Assembly: GCA_900549725.1 (NCBI GenBank)
Contig: URPL01000014.1
Span: 1-46,514, forward strand
DNA: 46,514 bases
Direction: 5' to 3'
From: an uncultured Eubacteriales bacterium
GTDB taxonomy: Bacteria > Bacillota > Clostridia > Oscillospirales > CAG-272
Shown here: in pieces, positions 34,894-41,272 of the stretch
Layout of the letters: each line of letters opens with the position of its first letter
How positions within the stretch are numbered: the stretch's first letter is position 1
Notes under the pieces: model-generated
Told to the model about the DNA's origin: nothing
Seen by the model: the letters and a program-made list of their open reading frames with translations, nothing else
Databases searched by the model: none
Position numbers and translations under genes: made by a program

Positions 34894-35732
34894 TCATCGC
34901 CGGCGATGCAGTTCTGTTTTGAAAAAGAGAACGCACAGCCTCTCGGACGGCTGTGCGTTTTTTCGGGAGCGGGATGATCGTGCTTTTTCGTTCACGGCAA
35001 TCCGGATTTCGCATGTGTAATTCGGGTCGGCGGTATTTGCCGAGAAATAGACCTCAAATTCAACATTTTCGGCATATTCGTATTGCGTGCTCTGCGAAAA
35101 AAATTCCGTGACGACTTTGTGATAGGGATCAATAAAGGCGTCCGGCATTTTTCCCTTGCTCTGAAAGACGGCATAGGTGTTCGTGGAAATGGTGAGAATT
35201 TCAAGGTCGGGGTCAACCGCGCCGCCCGCAAATTCCACACCGATGCCGTAGGGGAAATTGCTTTGCGTCAAGCTCTGCGGAAAAGCAAATGCCGAGCAGC
35301 CCTTTCATCACCGCATTTTGCGGCAGGCGGGCAGCCAGGCGCTCAATTGTGCCGTCCGCGCCGCATTCCCGCCACAGAGCCGTGATATCCTGTATGGCAT
35401 TTGCCGCCGCGCTTGACTTCGCTCGGCGCAATTCCGTGGAAGCGGGTAAAGGCGCGGAAAAAGCTTTCCGGCGTATCATATCCGTATTTGAGCGCGACAT
35501 CGATGATTTTTGCCTCTCCCGCCGAGAGCTCTTCTCCCGCCAGCGACAGCCTGCGCATACGGATATACTCTCCCAAAGAAAAGCCGCACAGAATGCCGAA
35601 TACCCTTTGAAAATGAAACGAAGAGGAATGTGCTTCTTTTGCCGCCGCTTCAAAATCAATCTCTTCGGTGATGTTTGTCTCCACATAGTCGATTGCCCGC
35701 TGAATGCCTTGAATCCAATCCATGTTTTTCAC
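34894..35732 (-). pseudogene. AraC-family regulator with GyrI-like domain, broken by deletion and frameshifts
   Basis: The N-terminal part (frame of 35732) is a typical AraC HTH: MDWIQGIQRAIDYVETNITEE, FQRVFGILCGFSLGEYI, VALKYGYDTPESFFRAFTRF, HGIAPSEV. At about 35400 the reading continues in another frame with AIQDITALWRECGADGTIE and MKGLLGICFSAELDAKQF, and at about 35260 a one-base insertion in a T/C run moves it to a third frame: FPYGIGVEFAGG and ISTNTYAVFQSKG, the end of a GyrI-like effector domain. The roughly 55 residues that normally join the two domains are missing. The last frame also runs through a terminator hairpin, so the native stop is lost. It is probably a decayed regulator. 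Confidence 0.85.
34930..34963. terminator. Strong hairpin with T run
   Basis: AACGCACAGCC / GGCTGTGCGTT, an 11-bp perfect stem, followed by six T on the plus strand; the minus strand gives a looser T run. It most likely was the terminator of the AraC gene. The stretch 34742-34893 has no feature I can name. Confidence 0.85.
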
Positions 35733-35849
35733 AACCTTTCCGTGTTCTCAGTATACCGAAGTGCAGCCTTGATTTCCTGATTTTTTATGCGCCTGTGTGT
35801 TAAAAAACAAAAAAATTGCGCTTGCCGTGAATTTGCGCAAAAAATATGC

Positions 35850-35855
35850 TATAAT
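35850..35855 (+). promoter_or_regulatory. Extended -10 element upstream of the DNA glycosylase gene
   Basis: TGCTATAAT lies 27 bases ahead of the ATG at 35882; the -35 region is poor. Confidence 0.5.
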
Positions 35856-35881
35856 GATCTTCCGGGAAAGAGGGTGAGGGC

Positions 35882-36583
35882 ATGTATTTTGCATACGGAG
35901 AAAAAGAATTGTCATATTTGCGCGGGAAGGATAAGCGCCTTTGCAATGCGATTGACCGCATCGGGCGGATTGAGCGCGCGGTCGACCCGGATTTGTTTTC
36001 CTCTGTTGTCCATCACATCATCGGGCAGCAGATTTCGACCAAGGCGCAGGCGACCGTGTGGCAGCGCATGCAGGAAAGCCTTGGTGCGGTCAATGCCGCA
36101 ACGCTTCTTGCGGCGGGGCCGGAAAGGCTGCAATCCTTCGGTATGACCTTTCGCAAGGCGGAATATATCGCAGAGTTTGCCGCGAAGGTGCAAAGCGGCG
36201 CGTTTGATCCGGAGGCGATTGCAGGAATGACGGATGCCGAGGCGATTTCGGCGCTCAGCGCGCTGCGGGGCATCGGCGTTTGGACGGCGGAAATGATATT
36301 GCTGTTTTGCCTGCAGCGCCCCGATATCTTCAGCTATGACGATTTTGCCATTCAGCGCGGGCTGCGGATGCTGTATCATCATCGAAAGATCGACCGCGAG
36401 CATTTTGAAAAATATCGACGCCGTTTCAGCCCGTACGGCAGTGTTGCAAGCCTTTATCTGTGGGCGGTGGCAGGCGGTGCACTCCCGGAGCTGAAAGACC
36501 CGCGACCGATGAAAAAAACAAAAAAGGAGAGCCGACGCAGTGCGGCGCGAGGTGCGGACAATGGTATCGATTCAAACCTATGA
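35882..36583 (+). CDS. DNA-3-methyladenine glycosylase, HhH-GPD (AlkA-like)
   Basis: Removes alkylated bases such as 3-methyladenine from DNA. The 233-residue protein has the HhH-GPD fold: IIGQQISTKAQATVW near residue 45, the helix-hairpin-helix LRGIGVWTAEMILLF near 135, and the catalytic Asp in SYDDFAIQRGLRML near 155. No iron-sulfur cluster cysteines follow, which agrees with AlkA rather than Nth. The strong GAGGGTGAGGG ribosome region precedes the ATG. Its last 44 bases overlap the ogt gene. Confidence 0.93.
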   Translation: MYFAYGEKELSYLRGKDKRLCNAIDRIGRIERAVDPDLFSSVVHHIIGQQISTKAQATVWQRMQESLGAVNAATLLAAGPERLQSFGMTFRKAEYIAEFAAKVQSGAFDPEAIAGMTDAEAISALSALRGIGVWTAEMILLFCLQRPDIFSYDDFAIQRGLRMLYHHRKIDREHFEKYRRRFSPYGSVASLYLWAVAGGALPELKDPRPMKKTKKESRRSAARGADNGIDSNL

Positions 36584-37103
36584 TTCCCCGATCGGAACGC
36601 TGTTGCTCGCGGCAGACGAGGTCGGCCTGTGCGGGCTTTGGCTTGCCGGCGAAAAACAGTTTGCCGACAATCTGCCCGCAGAGCACGTGTGGCAAAGCAC
36701 GCCTGTTCTTGCAAAAGCGCAGCAATGGCTGGACATTTATTTTTCGGCAAAAGAGCCGGATTTTATGCCGCCGCTGCATCCGGTCGGCTCGGCATTTCGG
36801 CAGGAGGTGTGGCAGCTGCTTTTGCAGATACCGTACGGAAAGACCGTAACCTATGGGCAGCTTGCGCAGAAGTTTGCAAAGCGCAGAGGTGTTTTGCGCA
36901 TGTCTGCGCAGGCAGTCGGCGGCGCGGTCGGACATAATGAAATTTCCATAATCATTCCGTGTCATCGCGTTGTCGGAGCGGGCGGCAATCTCACCGGCTA
37001 TGCAGGCGGCATCGACCGTAAAATCAGGCTGCTGGAGCTGGAAGGGGTGGATTTGCGCGGCCTTTATGTGCCGAAAAAGGGGAACGGCATTGTAACGGGC
37101 TGA
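36540..37103 (+). CDS. ogt: Methylated-DNA-protein-cysteine methyltransferase (Ogt)
   Basis: Repairs O6-methylguanine by moving the methyl group to its own cysteine. The active-site motif IIPCHRVVG is near residue 145, preceded by GSAFRQEVWQLLLQIPYGKT and followed by GNLTGYAGGIDRK; 187 residues is the usual length. I use the GTG at 36540 because AAGGAG lies ten bases ahead of it within the glycosylase gene; the ATG at 36561 lacks such a site. The overlap with the glycosylase gene implies coupled translation of two alkylation-repair functions. Confidence 0.93.
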   Translation: MRREVRTMVSIQTYDSPIGTLLLAADEVGLCGLWLAGEKQFADNLPAEHVWQSTPVLAKAQQWLDIYFSAKEPDFMPPLHPVGSAFRQEVWQLLLQIPYGKTVTYGQLAQKFAKRRGVLRMSAQAVGGAVGHNEISIIIPCHRVVGAGGNLTGYAGGIDRKIRLLELEGVDLRGLYVPKKGNGIVTG

Positions 37104-37151
37104 AGAGACCTTTATCAAGTTGACAGTGGAAAAATAAAATATTCGGTTAAG

Positions 37152-37185
37152 AATACCCACCCTGCTGTGCAGCAGGGTGGGTATT
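37152..37185. terminator. Long hairpin after ogt
   Basis: AATACCCACCCTGCTG / CAGCAGGGTGGGTATT is a perfect 16-bp inverted repeat with a two-base centre. The T run behind it is short on both strands. It lies between ogt and the small minus-strand gene, so it may end both. Confidence 0.7.
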
Positions 37186-37187
37186 TC

Positions 37188-37319
37188 TTATGCCGCATCC
37201 TCTGTCGGTTTTCCGGCAGAAAGAAGCTTATTGCGAAAAGCGAGAAGCGCTTTCCGCATCGGCCGTACCTCGTCAGGGGACAGCTCAACCATTCGTTTCT
37301 CAGCTTTACGGCGAAGCAT
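37188..37319 (-). CDS. Small helical protein, 43 residues
   Basis: The frame from the ATG at 37319 encodes MLRRKAEKRMVELSPDEV and continues with RPMRKALLAFRNKLLSAGK to PTEDAA. The amphipathic helices and the ELSPDEV...LLAFRNKL pattern look like real protein and recall small proteins of mobile elements in Clostridia, in which the sequence usually goes on for another 10 or so residues, so it may be cut at the C-terminus. The nearest Shine-Dalgarno (AAAGGA) is 15 bases away. Position at the left border of the accessory region. Confidence 0.45.
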   Translation of the reverse strand: MLRRKAEKRMVELSPDEVRPMRKALLAFRNKLLSAGKPTEDAA

Positions 37320-37408
37320 TTACAGCACCGCCATTCCTTTCTGCCTCCATTGTATCCGCAGATGCGCATCATGGCAAATGTGCAAATGAAAACCTTTCGA
37401 AAAGCGAA

Positions 37409-37436
37409 TACGGCAGCCTGTTGAAAGGCTGCCGTA
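37409..37436 (-). terminator. Hairpin after the alpha/beta hydrolase gene
   Basis: TACGGCAGCC / GGCTGCCGTA with an 8-base loop, 18 bases after the hydrolase stop on the minus strand. No good T run follows, so termination is uncertain. Confidence 0.4.
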
Positions 37437-37453
37437 GATCGACAAACTGGAAT

Positions 37454-38056
37454 TTATTTGGCAGATTTGATTATCCATTCATCAAGAAATTTCATTTGTT
37501 CATCCGTATGAAACCAATGCTCTCCATTTTTCATAATAGAAAGTGTTGAATTCGTTCTCTGTGCAAATTCAAATATCGTTCCATAAGCGGTAAGATTATC
37601 TTTTTCACCATACAAAATGTGCGTCGGGATTTTCCATATAATAGGATTTTCTCTTGCATAGCAAAGATAATCCCATGAAAGGGTCTCTCCAAAGGTTGTC
37701 TGAATTTCTTTTTTCTCTTTGAGTTCATCTTCTGTAACATTTGCCCAAATCATCATATCAGCAATAAGTCTTTCCATATCTACAACGGGCGAAATAAAAT
37801 ATGCTTTCTCTATTTGCTGATTTGCTAAAGCGTTGATAGCAAAATACGCTCCAATGCTATTGGCGATTATTTCAACAGTCTTGTAGTTTCTATAAGTCGA
37901 ATTAAAAAGTAGTGGAAATTCTTCTTTTGCTTCCCATGGAAACTGTGCAGTATAGTCAAGACCAATCACATCACAATCACTAAAGAGCGGCTTGTAATGA
38001 ATAGCTTCTTCAGCATTTCCACCTTTTCCGTGTATATAAATAACTGCTTTATCCAC
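37454..38056 (-). CDS. Alpha/beta hydrolase, low-GC
   Basis: The GTG at 38056 has TGGAGG nine bases ahead, giving 200 residues (MDKAVIYIHGKGGNAEEA...). The HGKGG oxyanion strand near residue 10, the nucleophile elbow IANSIGAYFAIN near 68 (Gly-x-Ser-x-Gly reduced to Asn-Ser-x-Gly), an Asp-bearing ILYGEKDNLTAYG near 150 and the catalytic His in KNGEHWFHT near 178 complete the triad. Substrate unknown; possibly an esterase or lipase-like enzyme. Its AT-rich codons differ from the GC-rich genes to the left, a sign of recent transfer. Confidence 0.85.
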   Translation of the reverse strand: MDKAVIYIHGKGGNAEEAIHYKPLFSDCDVIGLDYTAQFPWEAKEEFPLLFNSTYRNYKTVEIIANSIGAYFAINALANQQIEKAYFISPVVDMERLIADMMIWANVTEDELKEKKEIQTTFGETLSWDYLCYARENPIIWKIPTHILYGEKDNLTAYGTIFEFAQRTNSTLSIMKNGEHWFHTDEQMKFLDEWIIKSAK

Positions 38057-38098
38057 AATAGTTATCCTCCACAAATTCATGGTTGTCAGATAAAATGT

Positions 38099-38512
38099 CT
38101 AATGGCCTCTGTGCTTTTCTTTCCGCTTTTGCTGTTTCAAATCGAACTGACGCTGTTTCTCTGCCTCACGCTGCTGCCTGCTGATTTGTTTTCGTTCCAT
38201 TTTGATTTCCTCCCGCTGCATCTGCAACGCTTGTTGGGACTTCGTTCCGATGCCGGAAACGCGCATCTGCTTCTTCACTTCACGCTGCCTTCTTTTGGGG
38301 TTATCTGCGGTCTTTTTCATTTCAGATGCAATCGCAGCGCTGAACACCAACCTGTCATAGTGCTTGAGAACGAACTCCCAGACTTCATAATCTTTTGGCT
38401 CTGCGCCAAAGGTAACCTTACATACAGACAGCTTGCCGTTTTCCATCCGCTCAAAAACGCCGACCCAGAACGGCTCTTCAAAATACACCGTCAGTTTACT
38501 GACTGTGTCCAT
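38099..38512 (-). CDS. yjdF: YjdF family protein (DUF2992)
   Basis: A 137-residue protein of the YjdF family. It begins MDTVSKLTVYFEEPFWVGVF and has the family core ENGKLSVCKVTFGAEPKDYE, then a lysine/arginine/glutamine-rich tail with GIGTKSQQALQMQREE and a final KQQKRKEKHRGH. The biochemical role is unknown; the family is best known because its mRNA often carries a riboswitch that senses azaaromatic compounds, which suggests a part in handling toxic ring compounds. GGAGG lies seven bases ahead of the ATG at 38512. A structured leader lies upstream. Confidence 0.95.
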   Translation of the reverse strand: MDTVSKLTVYFEEPFWVGVFERMENGKLSVCKVTFGAEPKDYEVWEFVLKHYDRLVFSAAIASEMKKTADNPKRRQREVKKQMRVSGIGTKSQQALQMQREEIKMERKQISRQQREAEKQRQFDLKQQKRKEKHRGH

Positions 38513-38547
38513 AAGAATCCCTCCTAAAATAATTGTTAAACAAAGAA

Positions 38548-38690
38548 TGGACAACCCGGAGGGGCAGGTTACTTACCCTATTTACATAGGACGGCCGGGC
38601 TACCTACCGGCTCTGGTACACCTCGTTGGTGTACGTTGCGTTTTTATCTTTGTCAGTAACATGATAAAGTTCTGCGGTAGAATACACAGA
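38548..38690 (-). promoter_or_regulatory. Structured leader of yjdF, probable yjdF-motif riboswitch
   Basis: Upstream of yjdF, three hairpins are clear: GTACACC/GGTGTAC (38616-38634), GCCGG/CCGGC (38594-38611) and CCTAT/ATAGG (38577-38590), followed by AACC/GGTT (38553-38570) just before the ribosome site region. The yjdF motif RNA is known in front of exactly this gene and binds azaaromatics. I could not check the consensus base by base, so the class is from position plus structure; the exact 5' end is a guess. Confidence 0.7.
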
Positions 38691-38727
38691 TTGATAGACC
38701 CCGATCCGTGCCTCGCCTCCATAGAAT

Positions 38728-38910
38728 TTAATTTTTCCTGACCGCAAGGCAGTAATTGACATGCTCAAAGGCTTTCATATCTGCCCCGGCCTTGTCGATG
38801 ATGTCCCCTTGAATATCATCCGGTGTCAGCAGCTCGTAGATCAGAAACCCATGCTTCTCCAGCAGCGTTTCAGAGGGATAGTCAGTGCTTTTCGTTTCAT
38901 TTATCTCCAT
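38728..38910 (-). pseudogene. Short frame, probable gene remnant
   Basis: A 60-residue frame starting MEINETKSTDYPSETLLEKH and ending VNYCLAVRKN. Its beginning overlaps the end of the ABC ATPase remnant in another frame, where an ATG overlapping the stop opens MKRKALTIPLKRCWRSMGF, the likely start of a permease that stops after 19 residues. The C-terminal half reads like real protein but I do not recognise it. The locus looks like a fusion of gene ends left by deletion. Confidence 0.4.
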
Positions 38911-39085
38911 TCTCAACTTTCTTCGGAGTGGCGTCCACAAGACCCTGATTTTCGATTTTGACAATGCGTGTACAGTATCGAAAAGCGTTTGTGTCATGGC
39001 TTACCATGATAACGGTGCGGCCTTGCCGGTTTAATGCCCACAGCAAGTCAATGATTTTGTCGGCGTTTTCTTTATCCAATTTCGT
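38897..39085 (-). pseudogene. ABC-transporter ATPase, C-terminal remnant
   Basis: The frame reads LDKENADKIIDLLWALNRQG, then RTVIMVSHDTNAFRYC and RIVKIENQGLVDA. LDKENA is the D-loop and VSHD the H-loop of an ABC ATPase that faces an FtsX/MacB-type permease. Walker A, signature and Walker B regions are missing, and upstream of about 39085 the sequence turns into unrelated DNA, so this is a 5'-deleted remnant. Confidence 0.8.
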
Positions 39086-39142
39086 GTTCCGCTGGACGGC
39101 GGCGTTTACATCAGGGAATCAGAATCTTCCGAGCCTTGTTGC

Positions 39143-39460
39143 TTATGACAGCAGCTTGAACGCCTGCTCCAGCAGCCAGTCTCGGCCTTCCAGAAAATCG
39201 TATCCCAGCAGCGCCTCTATCTCCGTCGGTTGACCGTATAGCTTGTCGCAAATATCGACATCCTGCAAATAAATCGTCTGATTTTGAAACCGAAGCTGCA
39301 TCACCCACACATAGGGAAGCCGTTTATATTGCGAAGCACCGACACCGGCAATTTCAGCTTCGTGATATGCAATGTCAGGGAGCCGGGAATACCAAGAGGC
39401 ACTGAGGATGGAGCCGGTATGCAAAAAGACGCAGAGCAAACCGATTTTCTCGATCTGCAC
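39143..39460 (-). CDS. Hypothetical protein after the KTR gene
   Basis: A 105-residue frame from a GTG at 39460, only 5 bases after the KTR-protein stop. There is no good ribosome site. The sequence (GVGASQYKRLPYVWVMQLRF, LLGYDFLEGRDWLLEQA) has normal protein composition with no signal peptide or membrane helix. I do not recognise it. It may be translated by coupling from the KTR gene, or be the end of a longer decayed gene. Confidence 0.45.
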   Translation of the reverse strand: MQIEKIGLLCVFLHTGSILSASWYSRLPDIAYHEAEIAGVGASQYKRLPYVWVMQLRFQNQTIYLQDVDICDKLYGQPTEIEALLGYDFLEGRDWLLEQAFKLLS

Positions 39461-39465
39461 TGCGT

Positions 39466-39708
39466 CTAAGCGTCTGGCATTTTGATTTCTTCAATTTCTC
39501 CGTGCTTGAAACGAATTACGCAGGTGTATTTGCACTTTGGGCAAAATAGCGGAAAATCCTCCAACACCGTATGTGGCCGGATCTGTGTCCTTGTTTTGCC
39601 GCCGCATCTTGGGCAGCAAAGCCAACGCAATTTCAGAGTTTCATCCATCCGCGGCACCTCGCTTCGCTTGTCAGCCAATGTGCCGACAGCGCCTGCACAT
39701 TCTTTCAT
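39466..39708 (-). CDS. Cysteine-rich KTR-domain protein
   Basis: An 80-residue zinc-ribbon-like protein: LRWLCCPRCGGKTRTQIR near residue 28, then DFPLFCPKCKYTCVIRF near 52, giving two CPxC pairs and the Lys-Thr-Arg that names the family. Such proteins are frequent next to regulators on conjugative elements of Bacillota; their function is unknown. The ATG at 39708 overlaps the TetR stop codon (ATGA) and AGGAGG lies seven bases ahead within the TetR gene, so translation is coupled. A start at 39648 is also possible. Confidence 0.85.
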   Translation of the reverse strand: MKECAGAVGTLADKRSEVPRMDETLKLRWLCCPRCGGKTRTQIRPHTVLEDFPLFCPKCKYTCVIRFKHGEIEEIKMPDA

Positions 39709-40277
39709 GCCATTTCCTCCTGCGCGGCCAATATTGCGCCTCTGTATGCCCGCTCCAAATGGGAATTGATCGTGTCCTCATCGTATTTCAGCGCATTGTT
39801 GGCAATCATGCTTGCATACCCGTGGGCAAACAGAAACACCGTGATAAAAACCGTTTTCGTCTGCTCCATGCTGACGCCTAAAGCACTTTGCATCGCCGAG
39901 AGAACAGGGAGAAGTTCCTCCGCATCGATCAGTTCAAGCAAAGTCTTTCCGTTAAAATAATCCGACTGAAAAAGGAAGCGGAACAGGCGGGGTTCTTCGA
40001 TGGCAAAGCGAATATAGTTCATTCCGATCCCAAGGGCAGCGCCCTTGGGCGGTTTCTTCATGGTCATAAGGTATTCCGAATGATAAAGGTCTGCCTTCGC
40101 ATAGACTGTTCTTTTCAGTTCTTCCATCGTCGCAAAATGATACATGACGGGCTGTGTGGAGCAATGCAGCCTCTCCGATACTGTCCTTGCGTTGATGTTT
40201 TCCACTCCCGCCTCGCGGGCAATCGCAAAGGCCGCATCTACGATCATTTCTTTTGTGACTTTTGCTTTGGCGGGCAT
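39705..40277 (-). CDS. TetR/AcrR-family transcriptional regulator
   Basis: A 190-residue regulator. The N-terminal TetR HTH spans about residues 8-52 (VTKEMIVDAAFAIAREAG, INARTVSERLHCSTQPVMYH); the rest is a helical ligand domain like TetR_C of Bacillota, with the C-terminal end ERAYRGAILAAQEEMA. The promoter directly ahead carries a palindrome over the -10, so it should repress itself and the co-translated KTR protein. The regulated efflux or ABC genes may be those now present only as remnants downstream. Confidence 0.9.
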   Translation of the reverse strand: MPAKAKVTKEMIVDAAFAIAREAGVENINARTVSERLHCSTQPVMYHFATMEELKRTVYAKADLYHSEYLMTMKKPPKGAALGIGMNYIRFAIEEPRLFRFLFQSDYFNGKTLLELIDAEELLPVLSAMQSALGVSMEQTKTVFITVFLFAHGYASMIANNALKYDEDTINSHLERAYRGAILAAQEEMA

Positions 40278-40307
40278 TTTCGAACCTCCGCATTTATAAC
40301 TTACATT

Positions 40308-40349
40308 ATGTATAACGTGAATTATACATTAGCAAGTAGCGCTTGTCAA
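40308..40349 (-). promoter_or_regulatory. Consensus promoter with overlapping operator of the TetR-KTR pair
   Basis: On the minus strand TTGACA (40349-40344) and TATAAT (40326-40321) are 17 bp apart, a perfect consensus. The palindrome ATGTATAA-CGTGAA-TTATACAT (40308-40329) covers the -10 and the start region, a classical place for TetR-type repression. Confidence 0.9.
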
Positions 40350-40419
40350 TCCGTCCGAAGCAAAATTTGCGGACAATCTATCCTTTCAGACACTTTCGTC
40401 ACTTTTGCATGGCCGGCAC

Positions 40420-40866
40420 CTACTCGTTCGTCGGGGCGGAAATGAGCGTGATTCTCCGCGGTTTGCTGCTTTCCGAGCTTGCCTGTTTCATGTACTTGAC
40501 CGTAACCTGATTGATTTCCGAAAGGTACTTCGAAAATTCCTCGTCTGTCAGCAGCATATCCTTTTGCGGATCGGCATTGCCGGTGGAAAAATATTTTGCA
40601 AAGGAAGCGCAGATACTCAGCAGCGACATCTGTACCGCATTTCCGGTTTCATCTTCCGTAGCCATAGCATCCTTATTGAGTTGATAAACGCTTTCCACTG
40701 TACCGCGAATTCGATTTTCGCCAACCACCATGAGGATGGAACAATCCGCAAGAATCTTGATATGCCGATATAAGCTTGCACTCGGAATATGAAGATGCCG
40801 CCCCGTTGGAACGATTCGGAAACATCTTGGCGAAATAACCGCGTTGCCATGCGATTCAAATAACAC
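40420..40866 (-). pseudogene. HTH regulator, N-terminally broken
   Basis: The frame contains HIPSASLYRHIKILADCSILMV and ENRIRGTVESVYQLNK, a winged-helix of the ArsR/PadR-like type with a helical C-terminal region (MSLLSICASFAKYFSTGN). The residues before the recognition helix do not form the usual first helices, and neighbouring frames carry similar scraps, so the 5' part is probably deleted or frameshifted. No ribosome site was found. Which promoter it once controlled is unknown. Confidence 0.6.
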
Positions 40867-40944
40867 ACGTCGAACTCCGCTTTAGGCGGCGGAGCAGCTT
40901 CGGCAGAATTGATGGGGACAAACCTCGAAGCCAATGGCGCACAG

Positions 40945-40972
40945 CAAAAAACCTGTCTCACGGCAGGTTTTT
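40945..40972 (-). terminator. Terminator of the tRNA-Arg fragment
   Basis: On the minus strand AAAACCTG / CAGGTTTT with an 8-base loop, followed by more T, directly after the CCA of the tRNA fragment. Confidence 0.85.
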
Positions 40973-41016
40973 GGTACGCCCGACTGGATTCGAACCAGCG
41001 GCCTACAGAGTCGGAG
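40972..41016 (-). other. 3' fragment of tRNA-Arg(CCG): probable integration site scar
   Basis: On the minus strand the sequence from the anticodon loop (CTCCGAC, anticodon CCG) through TCTGT, the T-arm GCTGG-TTCGAAT-CCAGT and the acceptor strand CGGGCGT to A-CCA is complete. The D-arm, the 5' acceptor strand and the 5' half of the anticodon stem are absent; sequence upstream is unrelated. Tyrosine-recombinase elements often use tRNA 3' halves as attachment sites and leave such a fragment at one end. Confidence 0.8.
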
Positions 41017-41098
41017 TTATCAGGCCGTCAAGCCGGAAGCCCTGCGGCGCAAGGGCTTGGTTGAGATTGCACAAATTTCCGGCATTTTGAAGGAAAAC

Positions 41099-41135
41099 CT
41101 CGGAAGCCTTATCGGACAGGGCTTCCGAGATTTTT
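41099..41135 (+). terminator. Hairpin with T run in the stretch 41017-41272
   Basis: CTCGGAAGCC / GGCTTCCGAG with an 11-base loop, then ATTTTT on the plus strand. No gene is seen in this stretch; the terminator may belong to a deleted gene. Confidence 0.75.
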
Positions 41136-41272
41136 CGCGGTAGTAGTCAAATAGCAGTCTGCGCAGGTCACATGTCGCGCAGCTCGATTCAACTGAGCGA
41201 CCCTACTGGTGGCTCCAGGGGTAAAGTAATAAATTTTATGACAGTTTCATTCATACTTCTCAATATCTTAGA

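Noticed and set aside
40934..41143. A 69-residue plus-strand frame containing TPDWIRTSGLQSRSY
   Set aside because: This is the well-known false translation of the antisense strand of a tRNA 3' end; the region is the tRNA-Arg fragment.
41190..41220. A sequence ending TGGAGCCACCA on the minus strand resembling a tRNA 3' end
   Set aside because: No T-arm or other cloverleaf part precedes it, so the resemblance is likely chance.
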